The notes under the pieces were generated by a model. The model did no database searches and was not told where the DNA came from. It was given only the letters and a program-made list of their open reading frames with translations. Shown here one piece after another: positions 10,650-21,600 of a stretch of 64,000 nt of DNA. The translations under genes and the position numbers were made by a program. The number at the start of each line of letters is the position of its first letter. Position 1 is the first letter of the stretch. The DNA is from Petrosia ficiformis. Lineage: Eukaryota; Porifera; Demospongiae; Haplosclerida; Petrosiidae. The DNA lies in contig OX345636.1 of the NCBI GenBank assembly GCA_947044365.1, positions 11,241,809 through 11,305,808 on the forward strand. Reading direction: 5' to 3'.

Positions 10650-11570
10650 TGTACTTTAAATAACTACAATGTAGTTCACACTTTTTGGGTAAAAGATGTT
10701 GGGACATGTGTCTAGAACTTTCTAGATTGTCACATGCTTTAGAATATTCCAGAACATTTAGTGGTTTACTATATAACAGTGATTGATTTTGTACAGTAGT
10801 GTTGTGTTGTCTGAGTCAAGTTAAAGGAAGCAGAGAATGTACATGTATTGAGCTCTTGCTCTGCCATGTTGTGTAGACTTACTATTTTCTACCATTCAGA
10901 AATTGCCTCCTCACCTTATGACTTTTCAAAGGAACACATGAACAAACGAAAAAGTATAAAGAGTGGCTATATTTTATATAGTCCAGCTGTTTGGCCTGAA
11001 GAGGAGTTTCAAGTTGTAGTAACTTGCATATATGGACAACAATTAAACAAGGCAGATGAGCAGCTGTGGTGTACGGAGTGGTTGGAGAAGGGCATGTGTT
11101 GTGTGGAGTGGTTGGAAAAGGGCGTGTGGATAAACGAAAAAGTATAGAGAGTGGCTACAAGTATATTTCATATAGTCCAGCTGTTTGGCCTGAAGAGAAG
11201 CAGTTTGAAGTTGTAGTAACTTACATATGGACAACCATTAAGCATATGTACAACTGTGGCAGATGAGCAGCTGTGGTGTATGGAGTGGTTGGAAAAGGGT
11301 GCATGATAGAGAATGGCTTCGGAAATTGCATCCTCACCTTATGACTTCAAATGAAGAAACGGAGAATATCGGTAGCTCCACTAGACCTGTGCCTTCAATT
11401 TCGACACTGTTTTTTGTACAAGAGTGTATGGTATATGGAGTGGTTGGAGAAGGTGTGGAGTGGTTGGAAAAGGGCGTGTGGATGATAGAGAATGGCTTCG
11501 TTGATGATAGGAATTCATGTGAAGTTGCCACTCATGATGTAATTAATAAACTAACAGCTGTATATAATCC
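10650..11570. repeat. Right arm of 8.4/11.6-kb inverted repeat, with internal tandem duplication
   Basis: Beyond the match to 8,370-8,790, a unit of about 188 bp starting AAACGAAAAAGTATA occurs at 10,944 and 11,132, with TCCAGCTGTTTGGCCTGAAG and GAGTGGTTGGA(A/G)AAGGG in each copy. Open frames here are repeat-derived and show no known domain. Confidence 0.8.
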
Positions 11571-11589
11571 AAAATTCTTGTTATAGTAG

Positions 11590-11950
11590 AAAGTAATGTG
11601 GAATATATTTACTTACTAACATATTATTATCATTACTTAGTCATTGTAATTATTTTTAATGCATGCATATATAATTGTGGTATTGGTATAAGTTATAATT
11701 AATTAAAAAACATAATGCGAGATAGTTTTTTTGGAAAAGATTGTTGAACTGAATCTGGTTGAATCTGGGAACTGTTCCGGTAAACTATATAATTCTCCAA
11801 ACCCTCTTTTTAATTTAATAAAAGGGCATGTAAGTGATGTCCAAACCAAAAAAGCACAGAAACAAGATTGGGGATTGTACATTATCAACTAACCACTTCA
11901 TACTTACATGTACCACATGTAAGTATAAATATATATAATTATTTATTACC
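11590..11950. other. Gene-free stretch
   Basis: Nothing supportable beyond AT-rich sequence. Confidence 0.4.
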
Positions 11951-11955
11951 ATCTA

Positions 11956-12015
11956 ATGTATGTATGTATGTATGTATGTATGTATGTATGTATGTATGTA
12001 TGTATGTATGTATGC
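11956..12015. repeat. GTAT microsatellite
   Basis: About 15 TATG/GTAT units with one interruption near the end. Confidence 0.95.
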
Positions 12016-12573
12016 ATAGGTGTAGAAATAGGCTATAGCACATGTATATAATTATAATTATGTACATGTAGTACATAATATAGAGTGAACAGTACAAAAG
12101 GTGATGACAATGGAATATCAATTCAGCTTAGGTCTTTCAATGGGTTATTTTATCTTTGAACATAGCAAACATAGCACTACAAACAAACAAACAAACAAAA
12201 ATAAAGGGGAGTAAAAAAATTCATAATAATCTAAACTATTACAAAACAAGTAAAAATTTTGGATACAAAAGTAAGCAATGCCAATCTGATTATACATGTA
12301 CTGTGTACACACAAAAATTATTAAAAAAAACATTTTCAAAATGACATGACAGTTACATACGTATATCAAATAACTTATTTTATGGGTCATTTTGTTAGTT
12401 TTTGGAAATAAATATCATTACATGTATTTACTGATGCATTGGTAAATAGGACTATATAGATTAATGATTAATTAAATAATAGAATGCATGAATGAATGAA
12501 CGGATGAATGAATAGCGGATGGATAAATGAATGGATAGATAGCTATGTAGACATATATCTATATAATATATAC

Positions 12574-12604
<31 letters not shown>

Positions 12605-12617
12605 ATTATATATATAT
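12016..12617. other. Gene-free stretch with simple repeats
   Basis: AT-rich sequence with an (ACAA)n tract at 12,180-12,200, a GAATGAAT-rich tract at about 12,480-12,540 and TA runs from 12,560. I see no gene. Confidence 0.5.
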
Positions 12618-12699
12618 AATGGGGGTGGAGTGAATGTTATGTACATATAGGACCTGTTAGCATACTATATAATGTACATACATACATACATATATATAT

Positions 12700-12733
<34 letters not shown>

Positions 12734-13125
12734 GTATATATTATATACATACATATATATATAATTATATATATATATATATATATGTGTGTGTTATATA
12801 TATCATGTTTCAGAGGTCTATATGCGTTATATAAACCTGCCACGAGGTAAGATATCACCCGAGGGCGTAGCCCGAGGGTGATATCATCCGAGTTGGCAGG
12901 TTTATATAACGCATATAGACAGATGAAACATGTTATATCTGATATATTTTAGAATGAGATTCATACCTTGGATTGTCCTGCAAGAGATTGTCATTAAGTC
13001 CGTAAGAAATCGCCGTCAAGTTTCACAAGGTTGATATTTTAAAATATCAACCTATTTTGAGGTTTATATGAGAAATATAAACTTACACGCCCCATAGAAA
13101 TGTATGGGCTATGAATCTCATTATG

Positions 13126-13157
<32 letters not shown>

Positions 13158-13211
13158 GTACATTATATAGTATGCTAACAGGTCCTACATAACATTCACT
13201 CCACCCCCATT
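12618..13211. mobile_element. Foldback element of about 0.6 kb with nested palindromes
   Basis: The left end (AATGGGGGTGGAGTGAATGT, then GGACCTGTTAGCATACTATA) reappears in reverse complement at the right end (about 13,140-13,211). Inside lie TA-rich tracts, a long hairpin (about 12,800-12,938) centred on CCCGAGGGCGTAGCCCGAGGG, and a perfect 26-bp palindrome at 13,028-13,053. There is no transposase frame. The TAGCATACTATATA terminal motif recurs in the cluster at 34,845-35,400. Confidence 0.8.
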
Positions 13212-13213
13212 GT

Positions 13214-13360
13214 TTATTTAATTATTTATTATTCATTTTTACATGCAGTATAATTATAATAATGATTTTATTATGGGTGTAATTTCATTATAATTAGTAA
13301 TTGCTATCAATAATCTGTTATGTACATGTATGTGAAGATTTGGGGCAGTTGATAGATACA
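13214..13360. other. Gene-free stretch
   Basis: AT-rich DNA with no supportable feature. Confidence 0.4.
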
Positions 13361-13369
13361 CGTAGATAC

Positions 13370-13870
13370 TAGTGTTGTTTTAGTTTGACAATAATGACCA
13401 CTTTTAGTTATAATTATAGTATGTCTAGTTTATCACAGTTTTAGTTATAGTTATAGTTAATTAACTAAAACAATTTTAGGCTAATTAAAAGGGTTTTAGT
13501 TGTAGTTAACTAACTAAAAGTGTGCATTATTGACCATTTTTTCTTTTAGTTAGTTATAGTTATTACAATAGACCTGTAATTTAGTTATAGTTTAGTTAAC
13601 CAAAAGTCAAAATGCCTTACTAAAAGGGGTTTTAGTCAACTAAAACAACACTAGTAGATACCCATGTATCCCTTTATCATGGGGGAAGGAGGAGGTGTGG
13701 TGGTGGGGGCACTTGACTATACATGAGTAGAGCCGTAGAGGTGGACCTTTTTCGCCGTGATCCAAAAATCATGTCTATCTATAACTATAACTAAAACCCA
13801 ATTAACTAAGGCACTGTGACTAAAACTATAACACTTTTAGTAAGCCTGATATAGTTAACTATAAAATTGT
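13370..13870. repeat. TTAGTTATAGTTAACTAA-type repeat block
   Basis: Many variants of TTTTAGTTATAGTTA and its complement TAACTATAACTAAAA occur in both orientations at 13,375-13,660 and 13,775-13,860. The same motif family appears at 6,735-7,140 and 8,850-8,940, so it is a dispersed low-complexity component. Confidence 0.75.
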
Positions 13871-14331
13871 GTGTGATAAACTAGACATACTAAGTATATA
13901 CATGTACATGTATATCAATATATAGTTATAGTTATATACAATGCACATGAAAGGTGACAGTCAATATATATAACTTTATATACATAAGCATTAGAGAATA
14001 ATTGAAGCAATACCACTTGGACCAACAGTGAGCCTGCCATCAGCATATGATACAATACAATATTATTTTGTATCAACACAATCTATCATAAAAACTTAAA
14101 TAGCCTAATTTATGACATAAGTGATTTCATTGTCCCACAATGAATTTCATTATATTAATTATATTCCTATTTTTGTGATGATTTGTGACGAAATTGTTCT
14201 TTTAAAACTATACGGGAATTTACGGATAAAAATGTACTTTTAATTAATAGAGTTATACTCATTTAATTTTAATAACGGTATAACATTCCACGCCCATTAT
14301 TACTTACATACATACGTACATACATACATAC
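13871..14331. other. Gene-free stretch
   Basis: AT-rich. A 30-bp fragment at about 14,020 resembles the 16,516/23,336 repeat (ACAGTGAGCC(T/A)GCCATCAG). No gene is seen. Confidence 0.4.
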
Positions 14332-14900
14332 CCATCACTGCCATACAGTTCCAATAGTATGTTCATCCCAGACTCTTCCTCCTCCGATGGATCTTCAAGG
14401 CTAATTGAATACGTTTCATTTAGTTCGGGGTTTGTGTCAAATACTGCAGTTACTGTGATTGTCAATTGAAAAGAAAAGAGGTGAGTAAAGAAATGAGGAA
14501 TGGAGGGAGAGGAAAGAAGAGGCAAAGGTAGTGATGAAATAAGGAACAACATATACCTTTTCAATTTCTTTATCACCAAATACTAAAACTCCTGGAATGG
14601 TTGATAAGTCATCAGAACCATCTGAGTCTAACACTGTAGTTGTACCAAATGCACCTCTGTCTCTCATTACTGTCAATATCACAACAGAAAAGAAATAGTT
14701 AAATGAATGAACATACATGTACATGTATATAGACAGACAATGGATAGATAGATAGATGTAGATAAACAGACTGAGATAAATGAATGAACATACACGTAGA
14801 TAGATGAATATTACTATTATCAAGTCTTCGGATATGGCTTCTTCTATCGACTGATCTAAACAATCCAAGAGGGGCACCACTTTCCTCAATAGAAATACAA
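14332..14900 (-). pseudogene. Calx-beta domain exons, apparently degraded
   Basis: Two exon-like blocks read as one Calx-beta domain. The 14,669-14,557 block gives MRDRGAFGTTTV...GVLVFGDKEIEK. The 14,452-14,332 block gives TAVFDTNPELNETYSISLED, matching the family pattern of a V-x-R-x-x-G start and the D-x-x-P-E-x-N-E-x-F/Y-x-L stretch. A weaker third block lies at about 14,895-14,810 (ISIEESGAPLGLF). Calx-beta domains bind calcium in Na/Ca exchangers, integrin beta-4 and large adhesion receptors. The splice phases do not fit: the first block ends in phase 0 (AAG|gtatat) but the next starts with two bases (cag|TAACT), giving an in-frame stop if joined. A pseudogene is the simplest reading, but wrong exon borders remain possible. 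Confidence 0.5.
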
Positions 14901-14956
14901 GCTATTGAGAGAAAAGAGAGGAGATATAAACACTACACTACTACATGTGTATATAC

Positions 14957-15105
14957 ATTGTATGTATGTATGTATGTATGTATGTATGTATGTATGTATG
15001 TATGTATGTATGTATGTATGTATGGATGCATGCATGCATGCATGTATGTGTGTATCATAGTATGTATGCATGTATGTGTGTATGTACGTATGTATGTATG
15101 TAATG
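14957..15105. repeat. GTAT microsatellite
   Basis: A long (TATG)n tract with GCAT variants near 15,027-15,045, ending in a TGTGTATG mixture. Confidence 0.95.
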
Positions 15106-15116
15106 TAAAATAGCCG

Positions 15117-15309
15117 AAATGGTTGTGCAGATATCTCGACTTTCGGAAATTATTTCCGACCGAAACTCGTATTTATCGTAATCTTGTGGGATGGGCTATT
15201 CAATGAATTCAGCAAAAAAAAAAAATTTGAGAGTGACACCCACGCAATTAGCTTGCAACATATCATACCCATACTAGATACATGTACTTTGACTATACTA
15301 ACACAGTTC
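15117..15309. repeat. Inverted duplication (partner 24,204-24,412)
   Basis: The sequence from GCAGATATCTCGACTTTCGG through TTTGACTATACTAACACAG appears in reverse complement at 24,204-24,412. The spacer of about 9 kb contains the Calx-beta pieces and the gypsy element. Confidence 0.9.
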
Positions 15310-16122
15310 CTCACTTCTTCATCTTCATCATCTTCTTCATATCGACCTCTTCGTGGTTAATCCCTTACGAGCTCTCTTCTCTTTCATTCTTCTCTGTTGG
15401 CTTTCAAGCCTCACTGAAGCACGAAGACATTGTTCCTCTTGCTAACAAGTATACAAATGAGTAACTAACAAGTAAACAAATACATGTTTTAAACCAGTAT
15501 TTAGTACCTTAATCATTTCATTTCTACAAGACTCGGGATCTTTTTCTACAACTGGTAACACTCTGATTTTCTGTTATAGATAAACATGTATACATGCCAT
15601 ATGTACAGTATATGACAATTGGATATATATGTATGTAATGATTGATGGATAGACAGACAGATAGGTAGAATGACAGTCAGATAGAGATACAGTGTAGATT
15701 TTACCTCAGCTTTTGAAACTGGTCAACTATAGATAATGTCATTTTTCTATGAGTTTGGTAGAGTGAGGTCGAAATGTTATCTTGTTTTTACAAACAGCCT
15801 GACCTTGTAATCCAGTACCTGATAAATAGATAGACTGAGCTCATTATATATTCATAGATTTACTTTGAGGAAGCACGTTTTACTATACATGTAGTTCGAA
15901 AACCAGGATTATGATCATTTAGGAAACAAATGTTTAATTTCAAAAATGCTCAATATTCAGCAATTTGTATATGAATCCAACATCATTCATTATCTAGTGA
16001 GACCAATGGTTGTTCTTCATGGATACCAACGTTTGATACAAGATGCTCAAATAGCAGGTATTTTAATTAATTTTTCATGAGGTTGTGAGTATGTCAAGGT
16101 GGGACAATGTCAATTTACGGTT
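15264..16122. repeat. Segmental duplication, copy B (partner 4,411-5,250)
   Basis: Direct-orientation copy. Small differences include an extra about 25 bp near 15,380-15,400 and a few substitutions. The matching tail ends at AATTTACGGTT. Confidence 0.9.
15330..15464 (+). pseudogene. Short coding-like fragment, weakly ABCC-like
   Basis: An open stretch ends in GFQASLKHEDIVPLANKYTN and a stop. The arrangement SSWLIP...L..EDIVPL loosely resembles the start of the first membrane domain of ABCC/MRP transporters, where an SWL-x-P motif precedes an L-x-x-E/D-D-I/L-x-x-L motif. The copy at 4,500-4,593 keeps the last 18 residues with an Ile-to-Val change but has an upstream stop and deletion. The fragment is too short for a firm family call. 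Confidence 0.25.
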
Positions 16123-16515
16123 GATTGTCACTGTTATTTTAAAAAGGGTTTAAAATGTGAGTTTTTGTAAAGGATCATTAGGTCATAAACATCTGCATCA
16201 ATTGCTTTTAGCAAAATGGTGAGTTAATGTAACCTGATGTTTTACAGTTATCTTATCTGAAAGGAACTTACAGAATATTATTAGTTGGTGTTTTTAAGTC
16301 TGGTATAAAACATTTTTCAGATACCACACATTGTAATGTTTTAGTGGTAGTTGTGATTACATGGTTACATGTTTTGTTCTTTGAAACACACACGAGGGGC
16401 TTAGATGTGTTCATTTTTTAAGTATTAGTTGTTTTTACACATTGAAGAGGCAACAATAGCACGTACAATATTGCAATAAACCCCTTAATGGAACTAGCAT
16501 GAAATACATGTATAG
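16123..16515. other. Gene-free stretch
   Basis: Nothing supportable beyond AT-rich sequence. Confidence 0.4.
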
Positions 16516-16751
16516 CATGAAATACATGTATAGACATAAAATAAATGTACCAACAGTGAGCCAGCCATCAGTATATGATCTAGTCTAGCGTAGCCAGATG
16601 CCTACTACAAAGGAAGGATCAGGTCAACCCACTGTACTATATAGCGTTCATCAACAGTTTAGCCAGATATTTGGCTATTTTAGTGGGCAACAAACCGCTA
16701 ATAATATTCATAATCAAAATAAGTATATTCATAACTATACTTAGCCAGCTG
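16516..16751. repeat. 236-bp direct repeat (partner 23,336-23,561)
   Basis: Both copies run from ATGAAATACATGTATAGACA to ATACTTAGCCAGCTG with a few substitutions and a 10-bp indel. They lie on either side of the gypsy insertion but outside the minisatellite. Confidence 0.9.
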
Positions 16752-16835
16752 TATGAATTCAATTACCAGTTTGCCAGATACTTGACACTCTAGACGAATG
16801 ATAGTATGTATGTATGTATTTATGTGTGTACTTAC

Positions 16836-17330
16836 AGTTTCCAATATTCCTCTTGAATTGTCAATCTCAACGATATTTATTTGTATGTTTTGTCTGTCCG
16901 CATCCACATGACGACAGTTAGCCCCCTCAGAATCAAACATACTCAAGAACTCAACACTTGTGATTTGAACATAAAAGATTTCCCGGAATATCATCCTAGA
17001 ATCATTTGATAAAAAGAAATGAACAAGATGAGAGAAAGAAATAAACAAGAGAGGTAGAAATGATATGAGGATAGGAATAGGAACAAGGATAAGGATAGGA
17101 ATAGGGATGAGGATTGGGGATGAAAATGAGAATAGGAATAGAGATGAGGATGAGAGGATAGAGATAAAGACAAAAATGGGAATGAGAATGTGGGATAAGA
17201 GACATAAGAATGGGAATCAGTCTAACATGTAGTATAGTGATGTTGATTGACGCGAAGGTTTGTTCATCTGAAATATTATTTCATAATCTTCAGTAGCTGT
17301 TGCTTGTTCATTTAAAGGAAGAGAATCATT
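16836..17330 (-). pseudogene. Further Calx-beta exon remnants with frame breaks
   Basis: The 16,995-16,836 block reads FYVQITSVEFLSMFDSEGAN and then INIVEIDNSRGILET, a typical Calx-beta C-terminal strand with the D-x-x-R-G-x-L motif. It starts after a good acceptor (ttctag) with DDIP in a different frame from FYVQIT, so a frameshift lies in the first about 20 bases. The 17,327-17,226 block reads NEQATATEDYEIIF, then, one base out of frame, DEQTFASINITIL, again Calx-beta-like. Two independent one-base frame breaks in matching families support a decayed gene rather than a live one. The parent would be a large adhesion or exchanger-type protein. Confidence 0.5.
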
Positions 17331-17346
17331 TGTCATAGTACTGTAT

Positions 17347-18284
17347 GAATGGAGGTAATTTTGCAGCTAGGAGGTAATATTGCATCTAGGAGGTAATATT
17401 GCAGCTAGGAGCATCTAAGAGGTAATATTGCATCTAGGAGGTAATATTGCAGCTAGGAGGTAATATTGCATCTAGGAGGTAATATTGCATCTAGGAGGTA
17501 ATATTGCATCTAGGAGCATCTAAGAGGTAATATTGCATGTAGGAGGTAATATTGCATCTAAGAGGTAATATTGCATCTAGGAGGTAATATTGCATCTAAG
17601 AGGTAATATTGCATGTAGGAGGTAATATTGCATCTAAGAGGTAATATTGCATCTAGGAGGTAATATTGCATCTAGGAGGTAATATTGCATCTAGGAGGTA
17701 ATATTGCATCTAGGAGCATCTAAGAGGTAATATTGCATGTAGGAGGTAATATTGCATCTAAGAGGTAATATTGCATCTAGGAGGTAATATTGCATCTAGG
17801 AGGTAATATTGCATCTAAGAGGTAATATTGCATGTAGGAGGTAATATTGCATCTAAGAGGTAATATTGCATCTAGGAGGTAATATTGCATCTAGGAGGTA
17901 ATATTACATCTAGGAGCATCTAAGAGGTAATATTGCATCTAGGAGGTAATATTGCATCTAAGAGGTAATATTGCATCTAGGAGGTAATATTGCATCTAGG
18001 AGGTAATATTGCATCTAGGAGCATCTAAGAGGTAATATTGCATCTAGGAGGTAATATTGCATCTAAGAGGTAATATTGCATCTAGGAGGTAATATTGCAT
18101 CTAAGAGGTAATATTGCATCTAGGAGGTTATATTGCATCTAGGAGCATCTAAGAGGTAATATTGCATGTAGGAGGTAATATTGCATCTAAGAGGTAATAT
18201 TACAGCTAGGAGGTAATATTACAGCTAGGAGCATCTAAGAGGTAATATTGCATGTAGGAGGTAATATTGCATCTAAGAGGTAAT
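17347..18284. repeat. 19-bp minisatellite, left part
   Basis: About fifty copies of GAGGTAATATTGCATCTAG. Variants are (A/G)GAGG at the junction and GCAGCTAG or GCATGTAG in the tail, with a recurrent 10-bp insertion GAGCATCTAA making a higher-order pattern. The array was split by the gypsy element and resumes at 22,939. Confidence 0.95.
18280..18284. repeat. Gypsy target-site duplication (left)
   Basis: GTAAT directly precedes the 5' LTR. The same GTAAT follows the 3' LTR at 22,939-22,943. Both belong to the minisatellite unit. Confidence 0.9.
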
Positions 18285-18617
18285 TGTAATATATTAGAAC
18301 TGGTAATGTTATATGTTTAATTAGGCCAATGCTAAAATTATATTCTCTATTTCCTGTGTTAAATAAATGACTTAGTTGTCACCTGTACCTTTATGTTAGC
18401 CTGCTCTTTGTTACTTGTTATTCTTTCTTTGATTTGAGATGTATATGCAACCTTACCACCTGTAGGTCAGCAGGCCTTATTTATCACTTCTTTGGTATAT
18501 ATATAGATCCATGTTTTATTGTGTTCAGTGGGTTAGTTAGTTGTTTGAATATTTTATTTAATAAAGATACTTTGAATTGTAAAAGTAAAGTTAAGTGAAT
18601 CGACGCACGATACCACA
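18285..18617 (+). repeat. 5' LTR (333 bp)
   Basis: Starts TGTAATATATTAGAACTGG and ends CGACGCACGATACCACA. It contains a TATA-like GGTATATATATAG at about 18,493 and a polyadenylation signal AATAAA at 18,560-18,565, as expected of an LTR that drives transcription. Confidence 0.97.
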
Positions 18618-18619
18618 AT

Positions 18620-18637
18620 TGGCGACGAGGATCACAG
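18620..18637 (+). promoter_or_regulatory. Primer-binding site candidate
   Basis: TGGCGACGAGGATCACAG begins two bases after the LTR. Its TGG pairs with a tRNA 3' CCA end. The priming tRNA cannot be named from this sequence alone. Confidence 0.7.
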
Positions 18638-18656
18638 AACCATTATCTGACTCAGT

Positions 18657-21600
18657 ATGTCTACTTCAACTGTTGGACAAATACAGGAATTTCAACCTGA
18701 ATTGGAGTGCATCACTTCTTATATCGAACGACTTAATCTATTTCTTGCTGCTAATGATATTGCTGATAGGAAGAGAGTTCCAGTGCTCCTGAGTGTCATT
18801 GGTGCAGAGATATATACCTTACTACGCAACCTGATGGCACCAACCCTGCCACAAGATGCCACATTCGACGATCTCGTCAAGATTCTAAAGACACATTTTG
18901 AACCTCAACCAGTTATTATAGCCGAACGATTTCATTTTCATCGTCGTACTCAAGCTGTAGGAGAAACAATCTCGGACTACATAGCTCAGCTTCGGAAGCT
19001 GACACTGCATTGTAAGTATGGAGACCATCTTGATGACGCCTTACGTGACCAATTTGTGTGTGGGATACGTAATGACGCTATTCAGAAGCGATTGCTCTCT
19101 GAGCCAGATCTTACTCTAATAAAGGCAATGCAAATTGCACAAGGAATGGAAGCGGCTGATCAAACTGCAAAAGCTCTCAAAGGAACAGAAGCGGTTGTAC
19201 AGAAAGTCACATCATCAAAACCTTCTTTATGTTATCGCTGTGGGAGGACCAATCATACCTCGAGCGATTGCAAATTCAAGGACGCCAAGTGCCACAAATG
19301 TGGAAAAATTGGACATATCGCCACTGTATGTCGCTCTCGACCGAAGCAATACTCAAACTTCACTCGTCACAATAGCGGTCATCACAGGAATTCTCAACTC
19401 AAAGCGAAATGGATCAATGCTGAGAAAACGGAAGATATAGAAGAAGTTCCTCTGTATACTATCTGGAAACGAGCAGCACACCCCATTACGGTAGATGTGT
19501 CAGTGAACAACAAATTATTATTAATGGAAGTGGACACGGGAGCGGCCGTCTCCATCATATCAGAAAATACACAAAAGAGAATGTTTCCAGAAGCTACTCT
19601 CCACCCTACCAGTGTCCTCTTGAAGACCTATTCTGGAGAACGATTAGCCGTTATTGGGGAATTGCAGACACAAGTTCACTACAAGGACCAAACGAAGGTG
19701 TTGAACTTACTTGTTGTAGAAGGAGATGGCCCAAGCCTTCTTGGGAGAGACTGGTTAAAACACATCCAGCTAGATTGGAAGCAGATAACAACTATTGTGC
19801 AAGAAACTCATGGAACCCTTAACGCCTTGTTGCAGACTCATGTTGAGTTGTTCAAGGATGAATTAGGCACAGCTAACTCTTTTCAAGTTCGTTTACAGGT
19901 CAAACCTGATGCACAACCTAAATTTTGCAAGGCTCGTCCAGTACCTTTTGCTATCAAGTCGGCCATTGAACAAGAACTGGATAGATTAGAATCAAGTGGT
20001 ATCCTAGAAAAAATTTCTCATAGTGATTGGGCAGCACCTATTGTTGCTGTTCCAAAGAAGGATGGAAAATTTAGAATATGTGGGGACTACAAAGTCTCAG
20101 TTAATCAAGTTCTCGAGGTGGACCAGTATCCACTCCCTAAGCCGGAGGACCTCTTTGCAACCCTTGCAGGAGGCAAGAAGTTCTCTAAGTTGGACCTATC
20201 ACAGGCATACCAACAACTACCACTAAACGAAGAGTCGATGAGTTACGCTGTAATCAATACTCATAAGGGTTTATACCGTTATACTAGACTTCCATTTGGA
20301 ATAGCCTCTGCTCCAGCAGTTTTTCAGAAATTTATGGATACAATGTTGCAGGGTATCCCACACGTCATTTGTTTCATCGACGACATTCTAGTTACAGGGA
20401 AGGATGATAACGATCACCTCCAAAACCTGGCTAAGGTTTTCCAGATATTGCAACAAAATGGACTCCGACTAAAGCAGGACAAGTGCAAATTCTTGCAATA
20501 TTCAGTCGAATATTTGGGGCACAAAATTGATGCAGAGGGAATACACGCTACAACAGAAAAGATGGATGCAGTTATGAAAGCACCAATCCCTCGCAATGTT
20601 TCAGAATTGAGGTCATTCCTGGGCCTGCTCAACTATTACGGAAAATTTCTGCCCAACCTTTCAATGATTCTGCACCCACTAAACCAACTTCTGCAAACTG
20701 GCCATCATTGGAAATGGGATGCTAGATGTCACAGGGCTTTCAAAATAGCAAAGGATACCCTTCATTCAGCACAAGTGCTCGTACATTACAATCCATCATT
20801 ACCTCTCAAGTTGGCCGCTGATGCTTCAGCATATGGCATTGGAGCGGTCATATCACATGTGCTACCAGACGGAAATGAGAAGCCCATTGCTTTCGCTTCT
20901 AGAACACTATCACCAAGTGAAAAGAACTATGCTCAACTAGAGAAGGAGGCGTTGGCTTTGATATATGGAGTGAAAAAGTTTCACCAATACCTATATGGGC
21001 GCAGATTCACCCTTATCACAGACCATAAACCACTTATGACAATTCTAAGTCCAAAGAAAGGAATTCCTTCTTTGGCAGCTGCCAGATTACAAAGGTGGGC
21101 GTTATTCTTGTCTGCTTACACCTATGACATTGAGTTCAAATCTTCACAGGACCATGCAAATGCAGATTGCCTATCAAGGTTACCTCTCGAGATAAAGGAC
21201 AGTGTTGATTACGTTGCGGGAACTCACCTTTTCAATATTGCACAGATGGAATCACTACCAGTAACCTGCCAACAAGTGCAAACAGCAACCAGAAATGACC
21301 CACTGTTAAGCAAGATTCTTTTGTTCACTAAGCAGGGCTGGCCAACTCAAGTTCAAGATGAATTCAAACCATTTTTTTCAAGACGCCAGGAACTATCTGT
21401 TGAAGATGAATGTCTACTTTGGGGGATTCGAGTGATAATACCCAAGAAATTACAACAGCATGTATTACAAGAACTTCACAGGGATCATCCAGGCATGACT
21501 AGAATGAAGTGTCTAGCTAGGAGTTTCCTGTGGTGGCCTGGTTTGGACAAGGATATTGAAAATCTAGTTAAATCCTGTTTGCCTTGCCAATCTGAGAAAC

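Noticed and set aside
10603..10680. Functional tRNA gene
   Set aside because: Only the D-arm/A-box half is present; no anticodon arm, T arm or closing acceptor stem.
17347..18284. CRISPR-like regular repeats
   Set aside because: Units are contiguous, with no unique spacers and no cas genes, in a eukaryotic context. It is a minisatellite.
19135..20632. Extra small frames inside the gypsy element
   Set aside because: Out-of-frame or antisense shadows of the intact gag-pol frame.
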